Of a stretch of DNA of 64,000 nt, positions 1 through 9,799 are shown piece by piece. The stretch lies in the NCBI GenBank assembly GCA_963765295.1, contig CAVXVO010000006.1, positions 1 through 64,000 of the forward strand, written 5' to 3'. The position numbers and the translations under genes are program-made. Position 1 is the stretch's first letter; the number at the start of each line of letters is the position of its first letter. The DNA is from PALSA-612 sp963765295. GTDB lineage: Bacteria; Actinomycetota; Thermoleophilia; Gaiellales; Gaiellaceae. The notes beneath the pieces are model-generated. The model ran no database searches. It worked only from the letters and a program-made list of their open reading frames with translations, and was not told the origin of the DNA.

Positions 1-295
1 CGATATGACGGAGGTAGAGCGGCCGGATCAGGACGAGCTCGACCAGCATCGCGAGATCGCGGCGACGGCGATCCCGATCGCAGCCGCGAGAACGAACCTC
101 AGCCAGATCGAAGAGATGCCGCCGAGCTTCGACTCCGAGAACCAGGCGGCGTAGGCGCCAACAGTGAGAAACGCGCCGTGCAGCGGAGTCCAGCACGCCC
201 ATCAGTCCGTAGATCAGCGACAGGCCGGACGCGACCAGGAAGTACATCGCTCCCAGTCCAAGGCCGGTGATCGTGAGCAGGATGAACGTGCTCAC
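1..295 (-). pseudogene. livH: LivH-type branched-chain amino acid permease, partial and frameshifted
   Basis: This is the N-terminal part of an ABC importer permease of the LivH family, which would form half of the membrane channel for branched-chain amino acids or related solutes. The GTG start overlaps the livF stop by four bases (GTGA), so the genes were one operon. About 36 residues read cleanly (GAMYFLVASGLSLIYG). The frame is then lost near base 185, just before the conserved HGAFLTVGAYAAW stretch, and again near base 50 before ELVLIRPLY. The gene runs off the left edge. The two breaks could be real decay or sequence errors. Confidence 0.75.
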
Positions 296-996
296 GCAGC
301 GGCCTTCGCGCTGCCGACGCCGAGCAGCCGGTGGACCAGCTCGCGATCGTCGAGGTCGGCGGCCGTCCCCATGTGGACGACGCGGCCCTGGTCGAGAACG
401 ACGATGCCGTCGGCAAGTCGCCGCACCACGCCGAGGTTCTGCTCGACCAGCAAGACCGTCTCGAGCTTTGCGATCCGCTCGAGCACCTGCACGACGTTCG
501 AGACGAGGGCCGGCGCCAGGCCCTTCGTCGGCTCGTCGACGAGGAGCAGCCGGTTCGAGTTGAGGAGCGCGCGTGCCACCGCGAGCATCTGCTGTTGACC
601 GCCGGAGAGCGTTCCGGCGCGCTGGCTTCCGCGCTGCTTCAGCTCCGGGAACAGGTCGTAGACGAGGTCGTACCGTGCTGTCCCGTTGCGCTCCGCGAGC
701 CTGAGGTTCTCCCCGACGGTCAGCCTGGCAAACACATCGCGGTCTTCCGGCACGTAGCCGATCCCGCGCCGGACGATCACATGTGTCGGCTCGCGCTCGA
801 TCGCTGACCCGTCGACTCAGATGGAGCCCCGGCGCGACATGAGTCCGAGGACGGCGCGGAGTGTCGTTGTCTTGCCGACGCCGTTACGGCCGAGCAGGGC
901 GGTGATCCCACCTTCGGGGACGTCGAGGGATACCCCCTGCAGCACGCGTGCCTCGCCGAGGTCGACACGCAGGTCGCGAACCTCGAGCAGATTCAC
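292..996 (-). pseudogene. livF: LivF-type ABC ATPase with an in-frame stop
   Basis: This is the ATP-binding subunit of a branched-chain amino acid importer. From the GTG at 996 (GTGA overlap with livG) one reading frame gives Walker A (GRNGVGKTT), the LivF-typical GYVPEDR, the signature LSGGQQQML and Walker B (LLLVDEP). The frame is interrupted only by a TGA at 817-819, between GSI and VDG, where the family usually has Arg; a CGA-to-TGA change would explain it. Downstream coding (residues 61 onward) is intact, so a shorter product could start at 780, but it would lack the P-loop. Confidence 0.8.
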
Positions 997-1747
997 AACG
1001 GCTCTCCCACGTAGGCCTGCTGCACTGTCTCGTTGCGCATGACGGCGTCGGATGTGTCACACGCGAGCAGGGAGCCGTGATGCATCACGGCCACCCGGTC
1101 GGCGAGGCCGGTCACGACTTCGATGTGATGCTCCACCATCAACACCGTCTTGTGCTCGTCCCGGTGGAGGGAGCCGATCACATCGACGAAGCCTCGGGCA
1201 CGTCCTCGGTGCTGAGGCCCGCCATCGGTTCGTCGAGCATCACGACCCACGGATCGGACGCGAGCAGCATCGCGATCTCGAGTTTGCGTCTTTCGCCGCC
1301 TGCGAGGGCGGCTGCGGGCACGAGTTTCCGCGAGCTGCTGGCCAGTTCGAGAGCCCGTTCCGCCCGCTCGACGGCTGCCCGCACACGGGCAGCCCGCCGC
1401 CAGATCCGCATCGTCCCACCGAGCGCAACCTCGGCCGCGAGGCGAACGTTCTCCAGCGTCGACAGGCGAGGGAAGACACTCGAGAGCTGAAACGTGCGTC
1501 CGAGGCCCGCCTGGGCGCGAGCGTGCGGCGGCGCATGGGTCACGTCCCGACCGTCGAGGATCACGGTGCCCGACGTCGGCCGCAGCAGCCCGGAGAGCAG
1601 GTTGAAGAGCGAGTGTTCTCCGGCGCCGTTGGGGCCAATGATGCCGAGGAACTCACCCTCAGCCACCTCGAGGCTGACATCGGCGACGATCGTGGCGCCG
1701 CCGATGTCGAGCCCGAGGTGGTGTGTCGCGAGGATCGGAGCACTCAT
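993..1747 (-). pseudogene. livG: LivG-type ABC ATPase, frameshifted and with an altered Walker A
   Basis: This is the second ATPase of the importer. The frame from the ATG at 1747 covers residues 1 to about 180 and includes AGGERRKLEIA (signature-like) and Walker B (VVMLDEP). The frame shifts near 1200, after MAGLSTEDV, into the C-terminal part with the H-loop segment VLMVEHH and the stop at 993. The P-loop reads GPNGAGEHSLFN instead of the usual GPNGAGKTTLFN. The ATP-binding lysine is therefore missing, and the protein should not hydrolyse ATP even if the frame were restored. Confidence 0.8.
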
Positions 1748-1771
1748 CGCGATCGGGCCTGCCTGATCGTG

Positions 1772-2961
1772 CTACTTGAACGGTGTCAACGGAGGCGCCA
1801 CATTGCCGGGCGAGATCCTCTTGAGAACCTTCGGCAGGAACTTCCCGTTGGCTTGCTTGACGAGCTGGACCTGGAACATCGGCTGATTGAGCGCATGGTC
1901 CTGCGGACGGATGAACTCCGGTCCCTTCGGGCCGACGAACCCCCAACCCTCGAGTCCGCTGATCATCGCCCCGACATCCTGGTCACCGTGCGCCTTCTGC
2001 AGCGCGTGAACCATCATCTGGGCAGTCACGAACCCGTCCGGCGTGAACAGATCCGGCAGCTGGTTCCGCTTCCTCATCTGCGCCACGAGCCAGTCGTTGA
2101 CCTTGTTCTTCGGGGTGTTCCACACGTAATGCGACAGGAACTTGATGCTCGTCGCAGCGGCACCGAACGTCTGCCACGTATCTCGCTGGGCGAGCCCCGT
2201 CGTGACCGTCGTGCTGCTGAACGCGCCCTGCTGCTGAAGCGCCTGGAACATCGCACCAGCCGTGCTGCCGGCCCAGGCGACAAACAGCAGGTCAGGCTTT
2301 GCCGCCGCCGCCTTCTGCGCAAACGGTGTGAAGTCGGTCGCTGAGAGCGGCACGAGAATCGAGCTGACGGTGTGCCCCTTACCACCGAGCACCGCTTTCA
2401 CCGCGGCCGCGTTCCCCTGCCCGAACACGTAATCCTGGGCGAAGACGTGCCGCCTTTGATCGGCCCAGAAACGACTGCGCAGCGAGCACGTCCTGATACG
2501 TCTGACGTCCCGCACGGAACGTGTACTTGTTGAGGCCGGTGATCACGTCCGCGGCGGCCGCGCCCGAGATGTACAGCACCTGATTCTGCGCGGCAAGAGG
2601 GGCAAGCTGGACGGCAACCGCCGACGAGCACGTGCCGCCGATGATCTTGTAGCCCTGCCCGATCAAGTCCTTCGCCTCGGAGACTGCGGTCGCCGGGGTG
2701 CCGGCGTCATCCTCAACCGTGACCTGAAGGGGATGACCGTTGACCTTGCTCGTCCCGCCGGTCGCGTACTGGAGGCCGTAGTGGAAGCCCTCGATGCGCG
2801 TCACCGCCGAAATCGGCCAGCGCGCCGGTACGGCAGTAGATCATCCCCACCTTGTACGGCGACGCAGCGCCGACAAGTGACTGCGCCGTGCCCGCAACCA
2901 CCCCGGCAGCGATGACCACGGCCGCGAGGATGCTGACCCGCTTGATACCCAATCCACCCAT
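1772..2961 (-). pseudogene. livK: LivK-type periplasmic substrate-binding protein, two frameshifts
   Basis: This is the extracytoplasmic ligand-binding protein of the liv importer. It begins at an ATG (2961) preceded by GGAGG and has a signal peptide (SILAAVVIAAGVVAGTAQ). It then reads YKVGMIY with the family's type I periplasmic fold. The frame changes near 2805 (into FHYGLQYATGG) and again near 2460 (into FAQDYVFGQG). The C-terminal half, about 240 residues, is clean to the stop at 1772. With both shifts repaired it has the usual length of about 395 residues. It would have been the first gene of the operon. Confidence 0.8.
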
Positions 2962-3135
2962 GTTTCGACCCTCCTCCGTGCTGTCCGACTCACGACGACC
3001 TGAGTACTGAGTCAGGTCTTATACGCCGCTGCGCGACCCGAGTCAAGCCACGTCCGACGAACCCGGGCGCCCGCGTTCGCGCCCGTTGCGAGACGCCTTG
3101 GCCAGCGTGTCGGTTAGAGCGAGGCGAATCCCCTG

Positions 3136-3540
3136 GGTCTCCTGCTTGCAGAACCCGGCGACCTCGAGCAAGCGTTGACGCTTGCACGAACAGCCGTGGC
3201 ACCCGCGGAGACCGAGACCGATTCGCCTTGGTTTGCGGGTTGGTCGTACGAGGACCTGGTCACCGTGCTCGAGCATGCGGGCCGGCTCGACGAGGCGCGT
3301 GAGGTGCTCGAGCGCTCCCTTACGCTCTGGGAGCAAAAGGGTTGCCTGCCCTGCGCGCAACGCGTCCGCGACCAGATCCCTCCGGCCGCGCGAAGGCACG
3401 CGCTTGCACCGCCTGCCCCGAGAATCGAGGTCGAGTCCCTCACCCTCCTCGGCTTAGATAGCCGAGGGTCACGCTCATTGCGGCTCAACCATGCGAGGCG
3501 AGAAAGCACCGGCAAGCAGGCGGCAAGCACTGCTACTTGA
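3136..3540 (+). pseudogene. TPR-tail fragment of a cyclase/AAA/TPR-type protein
   Basis: An open stretch without a convincing start encodes two TPR-like helical pairs (DLEQALTLARTAVAP; AGRLDEAREVLERSLTLWEQ, then RVRDQI). This matches the C-terminal tail style of the large cyclase protein at 3601-6600 (RNEEASVEVERALTLYERKG). After about residue 85 the sequence is low-complexity and probably not homologous. I read it as the 3' remnant of a lost paralogue facing the other way. No function is expected. Confidence 0.5.
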
Positions 3541-3600
3541 TGGGGCCCATGCGCCGTGCCGTCGCCTCGCGCTGCTCCGGCCGGTGGCCAGATCGGCCTT

Positions 3601-4116
3601 TTACCCCTCTGGGGTCGTTGCGCGCAGCTCCTCGATCTGAGCCCTTGCGCGCTCGGCCATGACGAGGTTGCCTTTGCGTTCGTAGAGGGTGAGCGCCCTC
3701 TCGACCTCGACCGATGCCTCTTCGTTCCGACCGGCTAGCGAGAGGACCTCCCCGAGGGTGAGCAAAGCGTCGGCATGGTAAGTCACCGCATCGGTGTCTT
3801 CGGCTAGGGAGAGTGCTTCCCGGGCGAGTTTCTCCGCCTCCGTGGGTTCCCTGCGTTGAGCGAGCACCTTTGCCTTCGCCTGGCGCCAGAACATTTGCGT
3901 GGTCACGTCGTCGCTTGCGCCGAGCTCGGCGCTGCGGTCGGCCCATTCGTCGGCCTCGTCGAGGCGCACGAGCGCGGCGAGAGTGTTGGCGAGTAGCCCC
4001 GCATAGGTGGAGAGATAGCCCCGGTCTCCCGCTGCCTCAAACAGCTCGCAGCCGCTGGCGGATCTCCCGCTCGGCAGCCTCGAGGTTGCCGGCCAGCGTT
4101 TCGATCCGGCATGCCG
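3601..4116 (-). pseudogene. Frameshifted TPR tail of the adenylate cyclase/AAA protein
   Basis: This continues the protein encoded at 4117-6600 in two other frames. The upstream frame stops at 4117 right after AAETR. The next residues (MTACRIETLAGNLEAAE) are in the neighbouring frame from 4135 to about 4050, and a second shift near 4045 leads into the final TPR block (LFEAAGDRGYLST to ATTPEG, stop 3601). The continuity of TPR sequence across both shifts indicates a single ancestral gene of about 1,000 residues. Each break is explained by a 1-base indel. Confidence 0.7.
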
Positions 4117-6600
4117 TCATCGTGTCTCCGCGGCCCAGAAGTCGTGACCGAGCTTTTCCCGGCGGGCCCGGAAGGCGGAGAGAAGCTCGCGTGCCTCGTC
4201 GAAGCGCCCGAGCCTCGCCACTACTGTCGCCCGGTTGAGGACGAGGATCGGAGTACGGGCCTCGAGTCCGCGGTGTCGATCGAGCCAGGCCAGGAACTCC
4301 TCCAGGGGGGTCGGACCGTCGGCGTACGCCGACGCCTGGAGCCAACGAAGCTCCGGCTCGAGCCGGACGAGCCCGGCGCGGTGGGCGTGCTCGAGACCGT
4401 GCTCCGCCGCCACGAGCTTGGCCTCGTTATGCATGAGATCGTGCTCGACGAGGGCGATCGCGTGCCAGGCGGCCGCGAGCCCGGCCTCGTCTCCGGCGGC
4501 CTCGAACGTCGGGAGAACTGCCTGCGCGAACGCGAGGAACTCACCACGGTTGGCAGCGATCGGGTCGAGCGACAGCAGGTAGCGGCGCTGCTGGAGCCGC
4601 GCGAGCTGCTGGCCCCGATTGTCGCCGGCGGCGGCAGCCCGCTCCGCTGCCGCCGCCGCTACCGCCTCGGCGTCGGCAAACCGGGTCGAGCGGAAGAGGG
4701 CATCGGCGAGGTCGAGATCCAAGGCGACGCCGCGCCCCTCGGGTGGAAGGAGCGCGACCGCGCGCTCGAGCAGGGTGACGGCAGCGCGTAGGTCGTCGCG
4801 GAGGAGCGCGCGACTACTCGCTGACGCAAGCAGCTCTCCAGCTCGGCGGGCGAGCGCCGTCGTTTCTTGGCCGAGCTGGCCGAGCTCGGCCCGGTAGCGG
4901 TGCGCCTGCTCGAGGTGGTAGCCCATGACCTCGTCGGCTTCGACGAGGTCGCCCGCGCGCGGTAGGAGCCAGCCGGCGAAGCGCTCGTGCAGCCCGGCTC
5001 TGACCGCCTTCGGGAGCGCGCCGTACGCGGCGTCGCGGATGAGTAGATGGCGGAACCGGAACCCGTCGTCTCCCGGGAATTGAGATCGATCAGGCCGTAC
5101 GAATTCCTTGCGAGCGAGTGCCGCCAGTCGCGTAGTCACCCGCTGTTCGTCGGGCGCGAGGGCCTGCACGGCGCCGCGGTGGAAGAGCTCGCCCTCGACT
5201 GAGCCCCGCTCGAGTACGCGGCGCTCTCCGGGGTCGAGCTGGTCGAGCCGAGCCGCGAGCAGCGCCTGAATCGTCGGCGGCACGATCACCTCGGTATCTG
5301 TCGCGTGGCCGAGCATCGCGACCATCTCCTCGACGAAGAGCGGGTTCCCGCCGGCGGCGCGGAGGATCCGACCGCGGAGGTCGTCGTCGATCTGCCGGCC
5401 AGCGAGCCGTTCCTCGATCAACAACTCGCAGACATCCTCCGGCAGCGGCTCGAGATGAAGACTCACCGGCCAGCCGGGTCGGCGGTCGAGCAGTTCCGGA
5501 CGCGCGCAGCAAAGCAACAGGATCGAGGCCTCGCTGGAGAGCAGGGCGATGTGCTCGACGAGGTCAAGGAAGGTCTCCTCTCCCCACTGGATGTCATCGA
5601 AGACGACGATGAGCGGAGCGGCCGCCTCGAGCAGCTTGCGGAACGCCCAGGCGATCTCTTCACCCGTGGTCACAACGTCCTCTCCGAGGAGCGAGTGAAT
5701 CGCCCCTACAGCCTGCGGCTCCACGTCGGCGTTTGCCAGCTGCTTGATGACTTCGACGACCGGCCAGTAGGTGATCCCCTCACCGTAGGAGAGGCAGCGG
5801 CCGCGAACGACGCGCACGCCGACCTCGGCGCTCAGCTCGGCCGCCAGCCGCGACTTGCCGACACCCGGAGGCCCGACCACGGTCACGAGCTCGCAGCGCA
5901 CTTCTGCTCGCGCACGCTCCCAGGCACCGCGCAGCGTCGCAAGCTCCCGCTCCCGGCCGACCATCGGCGCGTCCAGCCGCCGGGTCGGCCCCTCTCCCGA
6001 CACCGTTACCAGCCGGTAGGCGGAGACGGGCTCGGACTTGCCCTTTAGCGCGAGCGGCTCGACCGGCTCGGTCTCGGCGGCATCGCGGGCGAGCCGCACA
6101 GTCTCGGCCCCGACGAGGATCTCGCCCGGCTCCGCCGCCTGCTCCAGACGGGCGGCGACGTTCACGGCATCCCCGGTCACGAGGCGCTCCTCAGTACCGC
6201 TGACGACCTCGCCGGTGTTCACGCCGATCCGACCCTCCATCCCCAACTCCGGCAGCGCGTCTCGCATCTCGACCGCGGCGCGCAGTGCACGCAACGCGTC
6301 GTCTTCATGCACCGCCGGAACGCCGAACACAGCCATCACCGCATCCCCGATGAACTTCTCCACCGAACCACCGTGGAGCTCAACGATCCCACGCATATGC
6401 TCGAAATAACGGGCGAGCAACGCTCGCAGCGCCTCCGGATCCGTTGACTCACCCAGCGCGGTTGAGCCCACCACATCGCAGAACAACACCGTCACGACTT
6501 TCCGATGCTCGGCCGCCGCGCCACCGACCGGCCCACCGCACGCCTCGCAGAACCTCGCAGCGTCGCTGCTCTCGTGACCGCAACTGGTGCACGTTGGCAC
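4117..6600 (-). CDS. Class III adenylate/guanylate cyclase fused to an AAA ATPase and TPR region
   Basis: This is a multidomain signalling protein. Residues 1-25 are a zinc ribbon (CTSCGHES...FCEACGG). Residues about 35-200 are a class III nucleotide cyclase domain (FCDVVGSTALG with the metal Asp, then GDAVMAVFG). From about 215 comes an AAA/STAND ATPase (Walker A VGPPGVGKSRL, Walker B IVVFDDIQW). From about 560 come helical TPR-like repeats. The family is common in actinobacteria and is thought to couple ATPase/TPR sensing to cAMP or cGMP synthesis, with substrate choice unproven. The frame ends early at 4117, and the TPR tail continues shifted in 3601-4116. The start is GTG at 6600 without a ribosome binding site, consistent with a leaderless transcript. 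Confidence 0.85.
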   Translation of the reverse strand: MPTCTSCGHESSDAARFCEACGGPVGGAAAEHRKVVTVLFCDVVGSTALGESTDPEALRALLARYFEHMRGIVELHGGSVEKFIGDAVMAVFGVPAVHEDDALRALRAAVEMRDALPELGMEGRIGVNTGEVVSGTEERLVTGDAVNVAARLEQAAEPGEILVGAETVRLARDAAETEPVEPLALKGKSEPVSAYRLVTVSGEGPTRRLDAPMVGRERELATLRGAWERARAEVRCELVTVVGPPGVGKSRLAAELSAEVGVRVVRGRCLSYGEGITYWPVVEVIKQLANADVEPQAVGAIHSLLGEDVVTTGEEIAWAFRKLLEAAAPLIVVFDDIQWGEETFLDLVEHIALLSSEASILLLCCARPELLDRRPGWPVSLHLEPLPEDVCELLIEERLAGRQIDDDLRGRILRAAGGNPLFVEEMVAMLGHATDTEVIVPPTIQALLAARLDQLDPGERRVLERGSVEGELFHRGAVQALAPDEQRVTTRLAALARKEFVRPDRSQFPGDDGFRFRHLLIRDAAYGALPKAVRAGLHERFAGWLLPRAGDLVEADEVMGYHLEQAHRYRAELGQLGQETTALARRAGELLASASSRALLRDDLRAAVTLLERAVALLPPEGRGVALDLDLADALFRSTRFADAEAVAAAAAERAAAAGDNRGQQLARLQQRRYLLSLDPIAANRGEFLAFAQAVLPTFEAAGDEAGLAAAWHAIALVEHDLMHNEAKLVAAEHGLEHAHRAGLVRLEPELRWLQASAYADGPTPLEEFLAWLDRHRGLEARTPILVLNRATVVARLGRFDEARELLSAFRARREKLGHDFWAAETR

Positions 6601-6640
6601 CAGGCGAGTTTAGGCCCTGACCGCGGGCGTCCACCCCGGC
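6601..6640 (-). promoter_or_regulatory. Probable leaderless promoter of the cyclase gene
   Basis: Reading the minus strand, TAAACT (6612 to 6607) fits the TANNNT -10 consensus. It sits six bases from the GTG start at 6600, so transcription would begin at or next to the start codon. No Shine-Dalgarno sequence is present. A weak -35 candidate (GTGGAC) lies about 16 bases further upstream. Confidence 0.5.
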
Positions 6641-6850
6641 GCGCCCGCAGGCTCCTGCGGTTGAGTCCCTTGCGCGAATCGGAGATCAGCAGCCAAGCGC
6701 GAGCTTCATGGAGCCCAAAGCAGCGCCGGCGCCAGGTGGCTGTTCTGGCTTAACCATGGCGACTTTTGGCGGATCTCGAGGGGCGCCATGGGGCGCCACG
6801 TGGTGCCGCCAACAGGGTTCCGTGCGGTTGTGACACCCGACGGTGGTGTG

Positions 6851-7723
6851 CTAGCTCGCGTGCAGGGTGAAGGGCACGGTGACGATGTGGCCGTTTGGGG
6901 CTGTGAGCAGGAAGAGTCGCCAGGTGCCGGGGAGTGGGAGGAGGGCGTCGAGTTGGAGGCGGCCGGTGCCGACGGTTTTGCCGACGGGTGGTCCGCCGGC
7001 GAGTGTGGTACAGCCTGGGATATTGGGCGCGCAGACGTGGGTGTGGAAGTAGTCGAGTGTTGGGACGCGGATGAAGATCGCGTGCGCGAGCGCCTCCCGG
7101 TAGGGCTTCATCTGTGCCGGATGCCCGCTCGGGTCGGTGACGGTGACGGTTAGCAGCGTGGGCTGGATCGATTTCAGGTTCTGGCCGCCGTGGATGATGA
7201 AGTGGTAGCCGTCGACGGTGACCGAATTCGTGGCCGGCGGCAGCTTCGGCGCGGCTGTGTTGCCGGTCGCGGTCATGTGCGTGAAGAGCTGGAAATTGCG
7301 GGGAACATTCGCTTGGTTAGGGTAGGCGTCGACGATGACGCGATAGCGCCCAGGCGCGGGCAGGGTCACATCCTCGCGGGCGACACCGTTCTTGGCGAGG
7401 GTGGTGTCGGTGTAGATGATCGCGTCGGCTCCCTGGCGGACGATCACGAGGTCGACGCCGGTGTGTGGGCCAGCGCCGGTGCGGTAGTGCGTGAGCGTGG
7501 CCCCGGACGGGATCGTGATCTTGAAGCTGATCTGCGCTGGTTTCCCAGCTGGGACGGGCTTGGCGGGTTGGAAGCCGACCAGCTGGTATTGCTTGGCCGG
7601 CTGGATCGTCGGTGCGGCGTTGTCGCCTCCGCCACCGCCGCAGGCAGCAAGCAAGGCGACCGTGCCGAGTGAGATCGCGACGAACGCCGGCGTGGAGCCC
7701 TTAGGCCGTGTTGTCCCTTTCAC
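6851..7723 (-). CDS. Secreted lipoprotein of unknown function
   Basis: The protein has 290 residues. The N-terminus is a lipoprotein signal ending in the lipobox LLAACG, so it should be anchored outside the membrane. The remaining beta-rich body has no catalytic motif I recognise. It holds two related halves, each with a short PGRYRV or PGTWRLF strand typical of small immunoglobulin-like extracytoplasmic domains, and two cysteines near the end (HVCAPNIPGC) that could form a disulfide. The next gene (7780-8364, same strand) also has such a domain, so they may act together at the cell surface. Start is GTG. Confidence 0.7.
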   Translation of the reverse strand: MKGTTRPKGSTPAFVAISLGTVALLAACGGGGGDNAAPTIQPAKQYQLVGFQPAKPVPAGKPAQISFKITIPSGATLTHYRTGAGPHTGVDLVIVRQGADAIIYTDTTLAKNGVAREDVTLPAPGRYRVIVDAYPNQANVPRNFQLFTHMTATGNTAAPKLPPATNSVTVDGYHFIIHGGQNLKSIQPTLLTVTVTDPSGHPAQMKPYREALAHAIFIRVPTLDYFHTHVCAPNIPGCTTLAGGPPVGKTVGTGRLQLDALLPLPGTWRLFLLTAPNGHIVTVPFTLHAS

Positions 7724-7779
7724 GCGATTACCGGGGTGATGCGTGCGCGTAGTTTGCCTTCGATCAAGAAAGCGCCAGG

Positions 7780-8364
7780 TCAGGTGTTGATGCGGTACGT
7801 GAAGCTGGCGTTGAAGCTAGCTGAGTGTGGCGGTGCGACCTGGACTGTGGCCAGCCAGCGACCGACCGTCAGGATCGGCGAGGCGTGAGCGTAGACGCCG
7901 GCTGCGGTCCGCCGGAGGAGAGTTGAGAGCGCGTGCATTTCCGGCATGTCAGGCATCGAGAGGGTGAGCCGAACTCGGGCGCCGTCCACGGCCCGAACAC
8001 CGTGAAGGAGCTTGACGGACGCGATCGCCGACTGCCCCATGTGCCTGGGAACGGACTGGATCTGTAACTCGTAGCCACCAGCGCGAAGGACTCGGATCGA
8101 GTTGAGCCTAGAGACGTTGCTGGCTGGGACGAACGAGCTCGTCGCCCGCGAGGCTGCGTTCGCGGGATCCGAGGCATCACTCCAGGTCGCGAAGACTCCA
8201 ACGCTGGCGAAGACAAGACTGGCGACCATGGCCACGTAGACGAACGCCCAGCGGCTGACCCGGGACCCCAGCGAAGCAGGCGCTCGACACGCGATCACCG
8301 GATATGTGCGGTTGGCGGGCGCTCGAAGCTGCATCCGGCCAGGATGGGGCACGAGACACACCAA
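7780..8364 (-). CDS. Membrane-anchored YtkA/FixH-like domain protein
   Basis: The protein has up to 194 residues. One membrane segment lies near residues 38-60 (WAFVYVAMVASLVFASVGVF), followed by an extracytoplasmic domain. The stretch LTLSMPDMPEM with a later YAHASPILTVGRWLATVQV matches the pattern of YtkA-like/FixH-like domains, which have methionine-rich strands and a G-x-W turn and are often linked to copper or cytochrome oxidase assembly. The role here is inferred only from that resemblance. The start is uncertain: GTG at 8364 is the longest, and GTG at 8298 or codons just before the membrane segment are possible. Confidence 0.6.
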   Translation of the reverse strand: MVCLVPHPGRMQLRAPANRTYPVIACRAPASLGSRVSRWAFVYVAMVASLVFASVGVFATWSDASDPANAASRATSSFVPASNVSRLNSIRVLRAGGYELQIQSVPRHMGQSAIASVKLLHGVRAVDGARVRLTLSMPDMPEMHALSTLLRRTAAGVYAHASPILTVGRWLATVQVAPPHSASFNASFTYRINT

Positions 8365-8498
8365 GCCATCAGCTGTTTCTCGCGTCTACCTGCGGGAAAC
8401 CACTGACGTCGCTCGCCGGGTCGCCATCGGCCACGCTGTGTCTCCGGCGAGGGGGCGAGAGCGGTCCACGGCGAGGACGACATGCGGGAGTCTCCGCA

Positions 8499-9410
8499 TC
8501 ATGTGATCCTCAACGCCGAGCAGGAGCGCGTGCTGCGATTTCCGGCCTGGTCGATCGCCACCGCGCAGTAGAGCCGTGGCCCGCGCTTCAGGCTGCGCGG
8601 TACACGCCACGGCGCTGAGTAGAGACGGCGGTAGTGCGCCTCGGCGAGTGGCACCGCCACGCGGCCAATCGTCACCCGACCCTGCATGATCGTCAGCAAC
8701 TCACGGCTCTTGCCGCTGTCATCGAAGACACGGAAGCGGAGCAACACAGTCTTACCGGCGGGAGCAGCGCCGGGCAACGTACGGATCCTCGGTGGCTCGC
8801 GGTCGACGTGGTCGAACTTGGCGGTGACCTTCATGTCCTGGGTGAATGTGACCGTGCACTTGTCGGCGCCCGAGCAGCCGCCGCCGCTCCAGCCGGCGAA
8901 CCGCGACCCGTCGTCAGCGACTGCGAGCAACGGGACCGATGAGCCCTGCTGCAGCGTGACCGAGCACGTCGGCCCGCAGTCGATCCCGCCGGCACCGCCC
9001 ACGTAGCCCGTGCCGGTCCCTGCTTTCGCGACGCTCAGCGTGTACATCGGTGCAGGTGGCGGAGGCGTGCCGAACCCAGCGGTCACCGACTTCGGCCCGC
9101 TGATCACAAGCGTGCAGGTGTCGCCGCTTCCGGAGTCGCCGCAGGAACCACCCCAGCTCGTGAGCTCGGCACCGGAATCCGGCGTTGCCGTCAGCGTGAT
9201 CAACGTCTCCTGCCTGATCAGCGCCGAGCAGTTGCCCGGGCAGTCGATCGAGCCCCCGTCGCCGCTACCCGTCACATGCCCCGGCCCCGTCACAGAAACA
9301 GTGACCTCGAAGTGAAGCGTCCGGGCCACCGCTGTCGACGCAACCCAACCGGCCAGAGCCACGACCACTGCCCCCAGCAGAATCCTGCGCTGCACCTTTG
9401 GCACCCTCAT
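8499..9410 (-). CDS. Secreted protein with two bacterial (InlB B-like) repeat domains
   Basis: The protein has 303 residues. A signal peptide (RRILLGAVVVALAGWVAST) is followed by two repeats of about 75 residues. Each has the pattern V-x-GxG-x-V...GxIDCGxxCS...F/W-x-GW-G-G-x-C...C-x-V, as in listerial B-repeat-like domains, with paired cysteines (DCPGNCS; DCGPTCS). A C-terminal Ig-like region follows (REPPRIRTLPG onward). It is likely a cell-surface or secreted structural/adhesive protein. Start ATG at 9410; no strong ribosome binding site is visible. Confidence 0.7.
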   Translation of the reverse strand: MRVPKVQRRILLGAVVVALAGWVASTAVARTLHFEVTVSVTGPGHVTGSGDGGSIDCPGNCSALIRQETLITLTATPDSGAELTSWGGSCGDSGSGDTCTLVISGPKSVTAGFGTPPPPAPMYTLSVAKAGTGTGYVGGAGGIDCGPTCSVTLQQGSSVPLLAVADDGSRFAGWSGGGCSGADKCTVTFTQDMKVTAKFDHVDREPPRIRTLPGAAPAGKTVLLRFRVFDDSGKSRELLTIMQGRVTIGRVAVPLAEAHYRRLYSAPWRVPRSLKRGPRLYCAVAIDQAGNRSTRSCSALRIT

Positions 9411-9717
9411 CCGGTGGAGACCGAGACTCTACGACGCCTCTTCGAGCGCCGTGCAAATTCGCAGCCGATGAGGGAGGCGGACGCCGGCCTGGAGCCGGCC
9501 TGGAGTCACTCGCACGACCGCGCGATCGGCGGGGTGCCACCTGCCTGTCTGTGAGCCAGCGCCGTCGCGAACCGCTGCGCGAGCTTCGGCCGCAGGATCC
9601 CTGACGGGACGCGATGGAACCGGTTAACGGAGGTGGGGGGCGGCACCCCGGCGACCTCCCGCTTGCTGAGTCAAAGGTCGCAGAAAACAGCCTGCTATTC
9701 GTCGTGTTCTGAGAGGG
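9411..9717. other. No gene seen
   Basis: No open frame here shows a recognisable family or a good start. The stretch lies upstream of the divergent secreted protein gene and ends at the first of the tandem repeats near the damaged aldo/keto reductase. Confidence 0.5.
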
Positions 9718-9737
9718 TTAGCAAGTTTTTGGCAAGC
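9718..9737 (+). repeat. Tandem doublet resembling integrase arm sites (TAGCAAGT / TTGGCAAG)
   Basis: Two near-copies of TTGGCAAG are spaced 10 bases apart (TTAGCAAGT then TTTGGCAAGC). The same motif pair, in cleaner form, occurs at 10367-10387. Short direct repeats one helical turn apart are typical of arm-type sites bound by tyrosine integrases, so this is annotated as a possible arm site by analogy. Confidence 0.4.
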
Positions 9738-9799
9738 CGAGGCTTCCTAAGAACACCCACGCCGCTGGCCAACGACGTGCGGCCAGCGCGGGGAGGCCA

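Noticed and set aside
817..819. TGA in livF read as selenocysteine
   Set aside because: ABC ATPases have no selenocysteine at this site, no SECIS-like structure is seen, and other genes of the operon are also broken.
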